Of a stretch of DNA of 64,000 nt, positions 49,066-59,510 are shown piece after piece. Made by a program: the position numbers and the translations under genes. This stretch comes from Paralvinella palmiformis. Taxonomy: Eukaryota; Annelida; Polychaeta; Terebellida; Alvinellidae. Numbering within the stretch: position 1 is the first letter of the stretch; every line of letters starts with the position of its first letter. The stretch is taken from positions 41,001 through 105,000 of the forward strand of contig JAODUP010001147.1 in NCBI GenBank assembly GCA_025642065.1, in the 5' to 3' direction. The notes under the pieces were generated by a model. The model did not search any database. It was not told the DNA's origin and worked only from the letters and a program-made list of their open reading frames with translations.

Positions 49066-49068
<3 letters not shown>

Positions 49069-49130
<62 letters not shown>
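49069..49130. repeat. (TA)n microsatellite
   Basis: About 62 bp of TA dinucleotides following a TG-rich stretch. Confidence 0.97.
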
Positions 49131-49133
<3 letters not shown>

Positions 49134-50059
49134 AATCCATTAATACAACAAATTATATGCACGATGGTCATTATTTTAAATCATCACCACCATCTATACC
49201 CCATCACTATCTTTTCATCAATATACCTAGTCCCCGTCACTATTCAGACATCATTATCAGTACGTATATAACAACATTGTGATCTATTGCCAAACTTAAA
49301 AATGATCAATTGATGCAACCTTTATTTCTTAATATCTAACTCTGAGATTAGAATTCGTATAACATATATCATGCATAATCGTGTATGTGTCATTTATATT
49401 AGTGTCGAGTTTTATATTTGAATAATATTATAATACATGGAAATTATATCATTTAGGTGGGTTTTTCTTATGTATTAAATCTGCATTAAATTAACATGTT
49501 AACACACATACACACATACACACACACAAACATACACACACACACACATACATACATACATACATGATGTCTGCAAAACATTCCAATTAAAAGGAACAAT
49601 AATAGATTAACTGTATATAGCATGGAAAATGGGAGATAGCAAGGAATGATAACGCTCATAATATTGACAGATGACATATAAGAGCCATTATCTTATCAGT
49701 TACTTCATTTATTGTGAAGTTATTGATATTTGTATCACATCAAATCGCAATTAACTATTTATCGACCAACCTCAATCATCTTATTTGGTGTCATGTTAAT
49801 AAATTTGCTTAATCTTAAAGTATGTTTAATCTTTGAAGTAATGAGGTCAGATGTAACGAGTTCGATCACATAATTAATAATAATATTAGAGAGATAGTGT
49901 GGTAGGTTAACAGAAAGATGTAATCTATATGATACATAATAAAACAGTTATAATAATGACATTAAAGAATGTTGAAATATGCACGCTAATTTACTGATGA
50001 CAAAGTAATAGACAAATTAAGGACGAGTTTATTTTATGATTTGTTTGATACCTCATTTG
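49131..50059. other. AT-rich non-coding stretch
   Basis: Contains a CACA/CATA simple repeat at 49,501-49,565. No gene recognised. Confidence 0.5.
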
Positions 50060-50285
50060 GGTGACCAGCAATTAACAGCATTAAATAAGAGGACTTTGTA
50101 ATATCTTGTTGATGTTCAATTATTCCGTAGTTTGGAATCAACAGATACACGTGTGTATTAGTTGCCTAAATAAAATAAACATACATAAAGTGTCTTTGGT
50201 TATTACTGATGACGTAGTTAATTGGCTAGGACTGCGTTAAATGATTTTATAGATTGGATCAGCTAAAGCTCCGTGGCTTACATGT
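50060..50285 (+). repeat. Segmental block Y, first part, copy 2
   Basis: Partner of 31,885-32,095; see landmarks there. Confidence 0.75.
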
Positions 50286-50544
50286 GTTGGACGATAAACC
50301 ATAAAATAGAATAATAATTAATTGAAACCAGACTTAAGGTCGGTACAATACAAGGATAATATAAAATATTAGCAGTGGTTTTCTATTAACTGACAGAATA
50401 TATAATAACTATGGATCTAGAATATTTGCCGGTTACGTGAGAAACCAATCGGAGGTCACGCGTAAAATAAAACAAATTATTCATGAAATAATCCATCAAG
50501 AACCTAAAGTGTTGTTTGAGAGAAGAAATCATGTGCACTACGTG

Positions 50545-51700
50545 TGTACAAGTGTAAATCAGTACGCTTCTTATACATCGTCCTGCTAATAAATCGTTTA
50601 AATGTAAGTCTTTGTGTTACCTGAAAAAAGGAAATTGGCTAAGATTAAAGACCAAATGGGCAAAATTCACGTTAGAGATTCAAATGACAACATGGTGAGT
50701 ACTCCAGTGGAAGTTGAGGTTAAGAGAATGAACCATCACAACAACGAAATTAATGGAAGAACATCTAGGACATCAAGAATTGGATGTAAACTTAATAAAA
50801 AATAGAATGATGGCGATAATTCTTAGTAATACCTTTATCTCTGTAATTGTTTTTTTATACTCTTTCAATTAGTTTTGTGATTTAGTGCTTTAAACAGATC
50901 AAGATTTATTTTTATAAAAACCATTTACTATCACCCTTTATATGACGTCATGTCACTTATTACTAAACAAACATACCATTAATGTTCGCCGCTAATATTT
51001 CTTTTCCATTAGCGTCCTGTTTTATTGTTTTTATGCATCGTTGAACTAAGATGGGGTGAGGGTTAAAAGTAACATAGGGCATCTTCATAAAATGTCAATC
51101 ATATATTGTGATATAACAGAACGTGGGCATTGAGGTGAGAATACTTATACAGTGAATGATACCTTAGCTAATATTATACCAATTACAAGTGTCACAAGTT
51201 TCATGGCTAGAGATTATTGTAGATAACAGATTGTTAGATTGTATTGTTTGATCTTGTAATAAATTTGCAAGAATTGGTTGCCGTGGCAGGATGTAAATTT
51301 GAATTCCGAACACAAACCTAACTCTATTTGTCATATGCTACCTTATCAATTTCGTCTTTCTGCAATTTGTTTTACTCTTATTTTGAGTTCCTTTTCAGAT
51401 TCAGTGCGCTCACGCGAGAGGATATCTGTCATTATATATGTAAGTTCGCTATTTTGTGTATGTGCAAATTATAGACACTAACATAACACGATATATTATA
51501 TTCGTAAGTTTTCGTTCAAATCCAGCAAATAGTTCAATTTCAGTGACCAAATAAATCCCAAACAGCTTACAACAACAGAAAATACGCCCACCTAACTCTT
51601 CCAAAATAAATAGGATATTAACGGGTTGCTAGGCAACATATTCTATCTCCAAGAAGCTTAGATACCATTAACTGATGGGTTCTAGAAAGTAAAAACCCTG
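50545..51700 (+). repeat. Segmental block Y, second part, copy 2
   Basis: Partner of 37,150-38,290. It lacks the inverted Wb piece and the ACTC/TCTG repeats found in copy 1, which suggests those were added to copy 1 after duplication or lost here. Confidence 0.8.
50614..50805 (+). other. Short reading frame retained between Y copies (copy 2)
   Basis: 63 codons from a GTG at 50,614 (first ATG later, at the Met of KDQMGK) to the stop at 50,803-50,805; Lys-rich, VLPEKRKLAKIKDQM, RDSNDNMVSTPVEVEVKR, NHHNNEINGRTSRTSR. An in-frame stop lies shortly upstream. ATGGTGAGT at about 50,691-50,699 is a good splice-donor match and lies inside the stretch missing from copy 1. Could be a gene-exon relic; function unknown. 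Confidence 0.35.
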
Positions 51701-52244
51701 TAAGAGATTTAAAAGTTAATTATTATTTATCTGTGAAAGCGAAGTGGCGCGACCTACCTAATATTTTTTCTTTATAACTGTCACCTTCTTGGTAAATAAT
51801 ATATCACAAAGGCTGTATACAGTAATGATATATTCTACCATTATTTGTTACCTGAGTAATATTTCATAAAAAAACATCTTCTGAATCATAAAGACAATCA
51901 GCAAGGTAGATCTGAGGATAAATAGAACAGAAGGGAGAGTCAATTCTTTGAGGGATACGCAGAGGTCTTAAGCCTCTGATCGAATACTTGGATCTGCACA
52001 TATGGTAAAATATATCATGTAATGTTGAGAGTTTTACTGAACAAATCTGTCATATGAGACCCCTCGTAAACACGTCTATACTCAACCTTATATTACATCG
52101 ATATTACAGTTATATATTACTCATAGAGTAATATTTTCTATGGGGGAGAACATTGGTGTATACACTATGATATATCATTTTTTATATTTCTAAGATGTTT
52201 ATAAATCATACTTTTTTTCTTCAAATATCTGACAGAGCAAATAA
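51701..52244. other. AT-rich spacer within block Y
   Basis: Partly collinear with 38,950-39,600. No gene. Confidence 0.5.
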
Positions 52245-52620
52245 ATAAAGGTTCTATTTTATTCTATCGAAAATATCACGTCATCCTGTCAATTTATTTG
52301 AGAAGTGATAAAGCCAAGGGACCTTGTAACAAATGATTGTTGTGTCAAGTGTGGTTTTATACAGCGGGTTTTATTAAAATAATAGTAGCCAGCTCTGCTG
52401 TCAAAACTAAACGTGATAAACTGTTTGATATGTATTACTTGTGTCTTTTGAGAATGGACATGATGTGGTGATGTAAAATAGTGAAATGTGTATTGACATC
52501 ATTCAGTTTAGATTATCAACAAAGAAATGTTCTAAAGTATTAAAGGCAGAAATATCGCAGATAAAAAGGAAAAACAAGTGACATTTAAGTCCATATCGAT
52601 GCGGAACGATCCTGTCACCT
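52245..52620 (+). repeat. Segmental block Y, third part, copy 2
   Basis: Partner of 39,600-40,010; ends at a point followed by LINE fragment C, as copy 1 is followed by LINE copy B. Confidence 0.78.
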
Positions 52621-52636
52621 GGATTTTCATTCCACC

Positions 52637-52873
52637 ATGCAGCTAGGATTCACAAGAAAGGTGGGGGGTCGACATTCTTCTCCGGGATTCTTTCAGGCTA
52701 AGTCTTTTAAATATTACCAAGCGGCTTTTGTATCCCGATTACACCCAACTAAGAAAAATGGCCTGAAAGTTGTAGATTTCTTTAAGGAAAGTTCGGAACT
52801 TGTTGACTCTCTTGCTACCAACAGTGGCCATCTGAAAAACATCCACTGTTTAAAAGTATTCTTCACACAATAA
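52637..52873 (+). other. 78-codon open frame of unclear origin
   Basis: ATG at 52,637: FTRKVGGRHSSPGFFQAKSF, YYQAAFVSRLHPTKKNGLKV, DFFKESSELVDSL, ending HLKNIHCLKVFFTQ. The last part (HLKNI) fits the LINE motif HLRNI that precedes the LLYGL block downstream, so the C-terminus belongs to LINE fragment C. The upstream 60 residues do not match that LINE by eye and are unidentified. Confidence 0.35.
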
Positions 52874-53130
52874 ACACTTGTTACTATTGTACCTCTCTGT
52901 TATATGGCTTATCTGATTATGACACCAATTGTCTGCAGCGAATTCAGAATAGTGCAGCTAGTATAGTAACAAATACACGAACATATGGTCATATCACGCC
53001 AATTCTTCAAATACTACATTGGCTACCTGTTAGACAGCGTATCCATTTTAAAATTTATTTTACTGTTATGTTATTAATCTGAATACCTGTGTGAACTGGC
53101 ATCCATAAGAAAGTCATCCCAAATATGGCC
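52825..53130 (+). pseudogene. LINE fragment C: C-terminal part of an L2/CR1-like reverse transcriptase
   Basis: In the plus strand, after a frame change near 52,870: SLLYGLSDYDTNCLQRIQNS, AASIVTNTRTYGHITPIL and LHWLPVRQRIHFKI, followed by YLCELASIRKSSQ. These are the hallmark thumb/C-terminal motifs (LLYGLPD...LQRVQNSAARLV, HITP.L..LHWLPV..RI.FKI). Everything upstream of HLRNI is missing. Orientation is opposite to LINE copies A and B. Confidence 0.85.
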
Positions 53131-53348
53131 GAATGTTTTACATAGATACAATTTTGATTCTACCATTTTATACATACATATGAAATTAATTAGAACATTA
53201 TAGTTTGTTTATAGAGAGCATGTTACACAATCTTCAATCTCTTTTACAAGTCATGTCAGCAAAGGATCATTGCAAAAAGTAATTCAGAATCTCTTTAATA
53301 ACTGTCTAATTTTTGTCGCCCTAAGAAAATGTGATTTTTTTTAAATAT

Positions 53349-53597
53349 TGCTGATTTCTGCCCAATTTTGTGTCCACATGGTAGCCTAAATGGACAGGAT
53401 AACAGTCAAAGGTAATTAGGCGAACGGAAAGATGAAACACCTTTCATATATATAACATATGCCTGTTGTCTTAAATCTTTGATCAAGCACGCTATCAGAT
53501 AAGTCACGAAAACAACCATTGTTGTAAGAATCGTCTGCATGTTTGATGAACAAGCGTAATTCATTGCACAAAATCATAAATCGAAATGCTGAAATGT
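53349..53597 (-). mobile_element. SINE 3' fragment in a local tandem duplication, copy 1
   Basis: Minus-strand SINE core: GCCCAATTTTGTG, GGTAGCCTAAATGGAC and GATGAAACACCTTTCA match the complement of the 3.6-kb SINE. It is followed by about 110 bp of other sequence also present in the next copy. No intact Pol III boxes. The offset to copy 2 is 249 bp. Confidence 0.75.
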
Positions 53598-53815
53598 TGC
53601 TGTATTATGCCCAATTTTGTGCACCAGGTCACCTAAATGGGCCCATCAGTTTCCACAGGTAAACACGAACTGACAGATGAAACACTCTTCATACACGTAG
53701 GCACCTGACCTGTTGTTTTAAGTCTCTGACCAAGCACAATATCAGATAGACTTCAGAGACACTGATCTCTGTAAGAGTCTTCTGCATATATCATGAACAT
53801 GCGGAATAAACAAAA
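53598..53815 (-). mobile_element. SINE 3' fragment in a local tandem duplication, copy 2
   Basis: GCCCAATTTTGTGCACCAGG, CACCTAAATGGGCCC and GATGAAACACTCTTCATA, then CCTGTTGTTTTAAGTCT, CAAGCACAATATCAGATAGA and TCTTCTGCATAT, each with a counterpart 249 bp to the left. The two copies are diverged, so the tandem duplication is old. Confidence 0.75.
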
Positions 53816-53949
53816 ACACAAATGATTGCGTAAAAGGGGACAATAACACGAAAATATATCAATCCCTCGTGGATTTAGACAAACAAATATGCGGGCAATA
53901 ATATGGTTTATTCAGTCTTTAATTCCACTACGAACATATCAAGATATAG

Positions 53950-55960
53950 TCATATCTGTCGCCAGTACAAAGCAATGAACATTAGTATGATTATGTATTT
54001 TGCTTATAGTCCATTATGGTTTTGAAGATTATATACAAACACAGCAACAGAATGAGCATATATAATTAAGTGAATAAATGATTATGTGGACCCAATAAAT
54101 AGCATAAACGTGGGAATATATTTCTTTTTTACAGCGTTGTGCATGACACTGCAAAATAAGACTTAAAAGAGCTAATTCTGTGATTTAATAATTACTACTT
54201 GTGAACATACATTAATATACATAGTCATAGACTTTAAAATATATTACTAACACAAATAATGTACTTGTTTTGCTTTAGGTCTTGACAAGAAACCTATGAT
54301 GGCATCAATATTGGTTTATGGCAGAGTAGCCACAGTAATTCAAAATTTTGTATACTTACATTGGTATCTGATCCACCGACACATTCTCATTTACAGAATG
54401 TGATTTTATTTCCCAGTTGACTTTTAAGCTATAACACGTTCTCGTCCCTCTTATTATGTACATAATCCGTTCACAATAGTGGTCACAACTGTAGCGACAC
54501 CTGTAACTGATCAACAGCTTGATATGACTCCACTGTCCAGAGTTATGAAAAGTTACACTGATCTTATAATGCATGTTATAGTTTCACTGATGCAACTGCA
54601 ACGTAAAGGAAAACCATCAGATGAACGTACAAACTGAAAGGAAAATCGAGTGGAGTCAGAAAGGAGCAGAAATACGGACTGCTACGTCAGTATATAGTAA
54701 AGATAATCAGGTTTATGTTTACTATTTGCATTCGTTGCTTGGAAAGATGAAACTCAGATTAGATAGCTAAATGTGAATACTAATTCACAAATCATCGAAT
54801 TATAATAAAGGTAATGCAAGATAAAGTTAATAAAATCCTATAACACTTGTATATTCTGAGGAACTAATGACACTACAATGCCTTCTTTCTGTTATATACA
54901 AAAATCGATAAAGTTTATAGTATGAATGGACCATTTTATGCTAATTTCTATTTTAGCAACCAGTGTCCAATATCAGCACACAAATAAGTATTAAATGTTT
55001 TATAGAATGAAATATTAATATTGTAAAAACGCTAAACCTAACAACAATTTGAAACAGCTTAGATCAGATGTAGATAACAAGCTGTTGCTAAGAGTTATCG
55101 CTATTGTTCTATAGCATTTATATTTATATACTTTAACATCTTATTGTTTGTCTCTTAATTGTTCTGCCATTAGGTTACAGTTAAACAATGGCTTCTACAA
55201 ACGGTGATATTGTATATTAGAATGTTCATCGATATTTAATTTCAAGACGAAGGGTAGGCGAGTACAAATTCGCGCCATTTTCATAGATGACATGAGACAG
55301 ACACTGATATACATATAATTTGAAATATTTGAGTTTCATTTATATCGCTATAATAAAAAGGCTGCGACGATATTGGGTGTGGTCTTTTAATTCTCTGATA
55401 TGTATTCATTAGTATTTTTTTCTTTAATTGCTGAAATTAGAGTACATATCTTCAAAATTAAAAGCTCTTTCATTTTAAAATGGGCCATGTTCAGGTTGAG
55501 AGATTCATTGCATACTAGTTCCATCGTTCCACATTTATGTTAATGTTTGCATGTTTGATTAGATCGATTATTAAGATCTCCGCCAAGAAAAACAGAAATT
55601 CATCATGGAATTAATAATTAAAATGTAAACACGTAATAAAAGTAGATTTATATAAGTAACCAGCTTCCTTGAGGTCAAATGTCAAACATCCGATAATGGA
55701 TTAAAGCAGGAAGCAATTAGTCAATAAAACCTTATTAGTTTAAGTTTAATAGAATCTATGCTAATGTCGAGACGTGTTGAAAAATACATATTGGAAAGTA
55801 ACATAATTTGATAAAGATGAAACTTTAAGCCTACTAAATTTGAAAATAAGTTCCTTGCTATGTTACATCTGTATAATTTGTAACAGTTTTGTATTTGGTG
55901 AGTTTGTTTTGAGTGCACTATTAGTCACCGTATGTTGTATAAGTTTGTTAAAGAAGATCC
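53950..55960 (+). repeat. Segmental block Z, copy 2
   Basis: Partner of 43,960-45,960; does not contain the GC-richer insertion seen after copy 1. Minus-strand frames in this block are not conserved between copies. Confidence 0.8.
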
Positions 55961-56180
55961 AGCTAATATTATTCGTGCTCCCAGTAGAAGATTTAACTTT
56001 AATTCGATAGGCGTTTGTAACAGAAGCCACGTATCACTCACTACGTGATTACGACCGTTTATATTTAGTCACTATTCAAAGATAAAAGTGAAATATGTAT
56101 CATCCAGTTGATTGGTGTTTCCAATTAATAAAGATTCATATATTTCATTAAAAAACATCATTTCGTTTACAGTCGTAGTT

Positions 56181-56276
56181 AAAGTGCGTTCCCCGGGCCA
56201 TTTAGCCTACCACGTGTACAAAATTGGCCGTAAAACATCAATCATCATCATCAGCAGCAGCAGCAAAGTGCGTTCC
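56181..56276 (+). mobile_element. Severely 5'-truncated SINE with perfect 12-bp target-site duplication
   Basis: Only the last 72 bp of the SINE are present (56,193-56,264): GGGCCATTTAGCCTACCACG, TGTACAAAATTGGCCGTAAA, then (CAT)n changing to (CAG)n. AAAGTGCGTTCC occurs exactly at 56,181-56,192 and 56,265-56,276. A truncated copy with target-site duplication is the signature of abortive reverse transcription starting at the 3' end. Confidence 0.92.
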
Positions 56277-56757
56277 TACTATGTCTGCATGTTAAGAGTA
56301 TGAATGTATTAAGTACACGACACATCAACAGAAGTGTCAGATACAAATATAATTATAAGGTAACTTGAAAATTAGTTGTAATGCATTTAACATTAATGAA
56401 ATACGACAACAGTATGGTTCTTATTTCGTAAATTGAATAATCAAATGTCAAGTATTTGCTGAAAATAAAAGTAAAAATAACCATACCCTCACAACACGGC
56501 AACATGTAATAGCCTGAAATTCACAGACAAATCGGCCTGTTAAACACGTTAGTTTAGTATCCTACGGGCTGTATATTGCCCGGATAACTTTATAATTATA
56601 GTTTTATAATACCCCTTATGTATATTATAGTTCGTCTTTGACTGTCGATATCTTATTCGCTATGCAGCAAATGGCTAATAATTAGTGAAATTAATAAACT
56701 AAGTAGACTAAGTAGCTTTTTTGGAACTATTAAATAACTAAATAAATAACTAAATAA

Positions 56758-56760
<3 letters not shown>

Positions 56761-56818
<58 letters not shown>
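56761..56818. repeat. (TA)n microsatellite
   Basis: About 58 bp of TA dinucleotides following AAATAAC/TAAATAA units. Confidence 0.97.
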
Positions 56819-56821
<3 letters not shown>

Positions 56822-57024
56822 ACGGACAAACTGGAAAGCTGGTTTTCGCCGAGTTACATGATTTTCCGGTTACATGACTGTAAAAATATTTCTTTGAGTT
56901 AGAATTTATCTATTGATGTTCCTATTCCTGTTTGTTATCAATATCATACCGTACACAACTTATAAATAGAAAAATAGTCCAGAATTGTCCATATTCGACG
57001 GTCTACACAAATGACATTTGCCAA

Positions 57025-57216
57025 GTTAATATTTGATGAGGTTCATCCAGGCTTTACTACGGCCTGATTGTCATGAATGGAAGAGTCGGTGTAGAGGGTG
57101 CGATTAACGGCCTGATGTAGAAAATACAAGCAAACAAACCAGACAGCCAATTACCGGGTCCATTTATAACTGTGCACACTGATTACTAATAGCATTTATA
57201 GAGGATGGGTCGATAT
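57025..57216 (+). repeat. Segmental block V, copy 4
   Basis: Matches 28,370-28,560: TTTGATGAGGTTCATCCA, TGATTGTCATGAATGGA, GCGATTAACGG and GGGTCCATTTATAACTG, ending GGGTCGATA. The near-identical island of copies 2 and 3 is not recognisable upstream. Confidence 0.7.
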
Positions 57217-57439
57217 TAGATCATGTGCTGTTAAGCGGGCTAAAAGCTGATATATCCTGCCAGCGATAACGGAAATAGGTAGAATATAATATCATATAAA
57301 CTATGTTTTGATCCTGTCACTATAAACCACTGAGTTATTAAGTCTTACAAGTTTGTTCAGTGAATGACACAATAGTACTATGTAAATATATGTAAATATA
57401 TGTACTTCTAACTATATCCATTATCACAGAAAATAACAA

Positions 57440-57480
57440 GAACACTCACACACACAAACGCACACACACACACACATACA
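57440..57480. repeat. (CA)n tract
   Basis: Short interrupted CA repeat immediately left of the foldback element. Confidence 0.9.
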
Positions 57481-57481
57481 C

Positions 57482-57616
57482 ATGTTACAGTAAGATTGTG
57501 AAACTAGGGGTTTCGCGAAATCCCTAGGGTATTCGTGAAATCACTTTATAAAATACAGTGATTTCACATATTTACTCGGGATTTCGTGAAACCGTTGGTA
57601 TTAACATTACTGTAAC

Positions 57617-57618
<2 letters not shown>
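57482..57618. mobile_element. Foldback MITE, about 137 bp
   Basis: Perfect 12-bp terminal inverted repeats ATGTTACAGTAA (57,482-57,493) and TTACTGTAACAT (57,607-57,618). The interior is a near-palindrome: TTTCGCGAAATCCC and ATTCGTGAAATCAC on the left mirror GTGATTTCACATAT and GGGATTTCGTGAAAC on the right around an AT-rich centre at about 57,546-57,552. No coding capacity. It lies between a (CA)n and a (TA)n tract, so the target-site duplication cannot be read reliably. Confidence 0.85.
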
Positions 57619-57652
<34 letters not shown>

Positions 57653-57656
57653 ATAT
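57618..57656. repeat. (TA)n microsatellite
   Basis: About 38 bp of TA with one TTTA break, directly adjoining the MITE. Confidence 0.95.
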
Positions 57657-58074
57657 AAAAAAAAGCCACGCGCACGTAGGCCCACACATGTGAGCACTGA
57701 GTATACACGCACATATTTTCGCACACATGCCCAGACATCGACTCATATTGAACACAAAGACCTCATCACATTCCGTCCCAATCTTTTTTTTTGTGTCTTT
57801 ACTAAAACAAACATACAGACAGAAGTCTTATTTATTAAGGTACACCATTATAGACCATGTAACACTAACGTGTCATCGATGGTCATCAAAATTGGAGACA
57901 AGAGACTAATATTAGCACACATCATCAATAAGACGCCCCGAATCATCAATACCTACTTCAGAGTTTGTCAATTTACCTATGCCAATGCCTGAATCAAGTC
58001 TTCTCACTTTTATTATTGTTGATAGAAAATATTTAATTATAAGTCAAAAATTGATTTGGGAATATGTCCCGATT

Positions 58075-58480
58075 TAATTGTCTGGACTAAAAAATCGTAC
58101 GCTTGATAGTCATAAAGATAGAAATTCGACACCAGAGACTATGTTTAGTTGTCATGCTGGATAAGATAAACTTCGAAAAGATCATAGCTTTTATGACAAG
58201 AGTATAATAAAAATATTTCTCCAAGGAAATTATTTAAATTACAGTAGATCGTTATGCTGGATGGATATTGTCAGAGCTGTGATCATAAGAGGTCATAGGG
58301 TACAAGGGAATTATTGGGGAATATGTCTGACGGAAAGGCCAAATGGGAATTCCGACCCTGAGTATCGGTTTGTTTGTTAGACAGAAACTGGAATGAATAA
58401 ATAATATTATTGTGAACATAAACGTAAAATACTTAATGGTGTTTTTTGTTGTCGATATGATTGTATTGAGTGTGTGTGTT
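58075..58480 (+). repeat. Segmental block X, copy 3
   Basis: Partner of the X blocks at 30.5 and 46.9 kb. Its last 75 bp (58,406-58,480) recur at 60,148-60,222 on the far side of the R copies, with one mismatch. Confidence 0.85.
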
Positions 58481-59140
58481 TTAGCTGTCTATAATAAGGC
58501 ACAGGGACAGAGAATCTCGAACCGTGAATTCAAACTCTGGACGTTTCTTCAGGGGACTGAATCCAGAGTGGCGACTTTTCTTGCTGAGACATGTGTAATG
58601 TCTCACCAGTCCCTAAGCCGCCAAGCAAAATCAAAATACGAATCACCTACAGCCGTGGAGTTTGGGAGTAGAACACCGAAGTCAGATCACGGCAGTAGTG
58701 AAAATGTTTAGCTTAATTATCTAAGCAGTCCTATTTATAGCTATTTTTCAGTTGCTGTATCTTTCTTCAAAGCAATACTATATAAACTATATAACCCAAT
58801 TGTTACTGTCTTCAAAGGTCAGTTTTTACAACGGGCAGGCGTCATGACACGACTACTATTAAAACTGTTTATCTTAATTGCTATTAAAAGACTGACATCT
58901 GCGCTGAAGCAGACCGTAATAGCGCGTCATAGCTTCCGTACTGTTTGAACTATGTTATCATTTTCAAACCTGACCTAACGTCTGCTATTCTAACTATTGT
59001 AGTTCTTAAATGTTATTTATGACAAGCAAATTAGAGCTAATCTTGAATGTCATAGTACAAACTGGACATAACTGGACCTAGGAAAGATAATTATATTCCC
59101 ACAAACAACCAAGGTGAATTTTATATCCAACTAAAGTTGT

Positions 59141-59150
59141 TATATAAAAC
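59141..59150 (+). promoter_or_regulatory. TATA-like box of R copy 4 (candidate)
   Basis: TATATAAAAC, kept at 13,709-13,718 and 59,749-59,758, lies about 120-130 bp upstream of the ATG in all three copies. A start site about 30 bp downstream would leave a leader of roughly 90-100 nt. Promoter activity is inferred only. Confidence 0.35.
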
Positions 59151-59271
59151 ACACCAACCGCGCGAGCCGTGTCCAATGCCACCGCTCGAGATGCGATGCA
59201 GTGTTTCTATTCCTGAGTCAGGAGTACTTATAATGCTTTAAGAGCGTACTCTGCCTGCTACAGACATTTAA

Positions 59272-59478
59272 ATGCTGGATAACCAGGCCAAACATCTAAA
59301 CGGCGTCCCTCCAAAGACGCAAATAGTACATGGATTATACAGCTCTAGATCAACTTTTCTTGAATGCAGGGACCGGGTCTCCACGCATAGAAAACGGAAC
59401 TTTCTCAACCGCAGCATAATATGCCTTGTGATATTTACTGGAGAGGTCAAATACCTCATAAACATACAAATCCAATAA
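59272..59478 (+). CDS. Putative 68-residue small protein in repeat R, copy 4
   Basis: Starts MLDNQAKHLNG, then PPKTQIVHGLYSSRSTFL, and ends VKYLINIQIQ. Family unknown; no signal peptide, membrane segment or domain seen. The start is the first ATG after the TATA-like box and is shared by R copies 1, 2, 4 and 5. Against the tandem copy at 59,875 the first 30 codons differ at six sites: His8, Leu9, Val12, Val19 and His20 are synonymous, and residue 22 is Leu or Ile. After residue 30 indels shift the frame, yet both copies end with VKYLI-IQIQ and a TAA overlapping AATAAA. This could be a real small gene, a remnant of a transposon gene, or chance. Confidence 0.4.
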   Translation: MLDNQAKHLNGVPPKTQIVHGLYSSRSTFLECRDRVSTHRKRNFLNRSIICLVIFTGEVKYLINIQIQ

Positions 59479-59510
59479 ACACTATGACCTACTCGTCACT
59501 ATTATAACAA

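Larger units (their letters stand above)
58481..59495 (+). repeat. Repeat family R, copy 4 (most complete)
   Basis: About 1 kb, starting at the edge of a (GT)n tract with TTTTAGCTGT. Parts: upstream open segment to 58,711; middle stretch with GGGCAGGCGTCATGA; TATA-like box TATATAAAAC at 59,141-59,150; GC-richer leader with GCCACCGCTCGAGATGCGAT; ATG frame 59,272-59,478; AATAAA at 59,474-59,479. The upstream open segment differs from copy 1 mainly by amino-acid-changing substitutions, so it does not look constrained. Confidence 0.85.
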
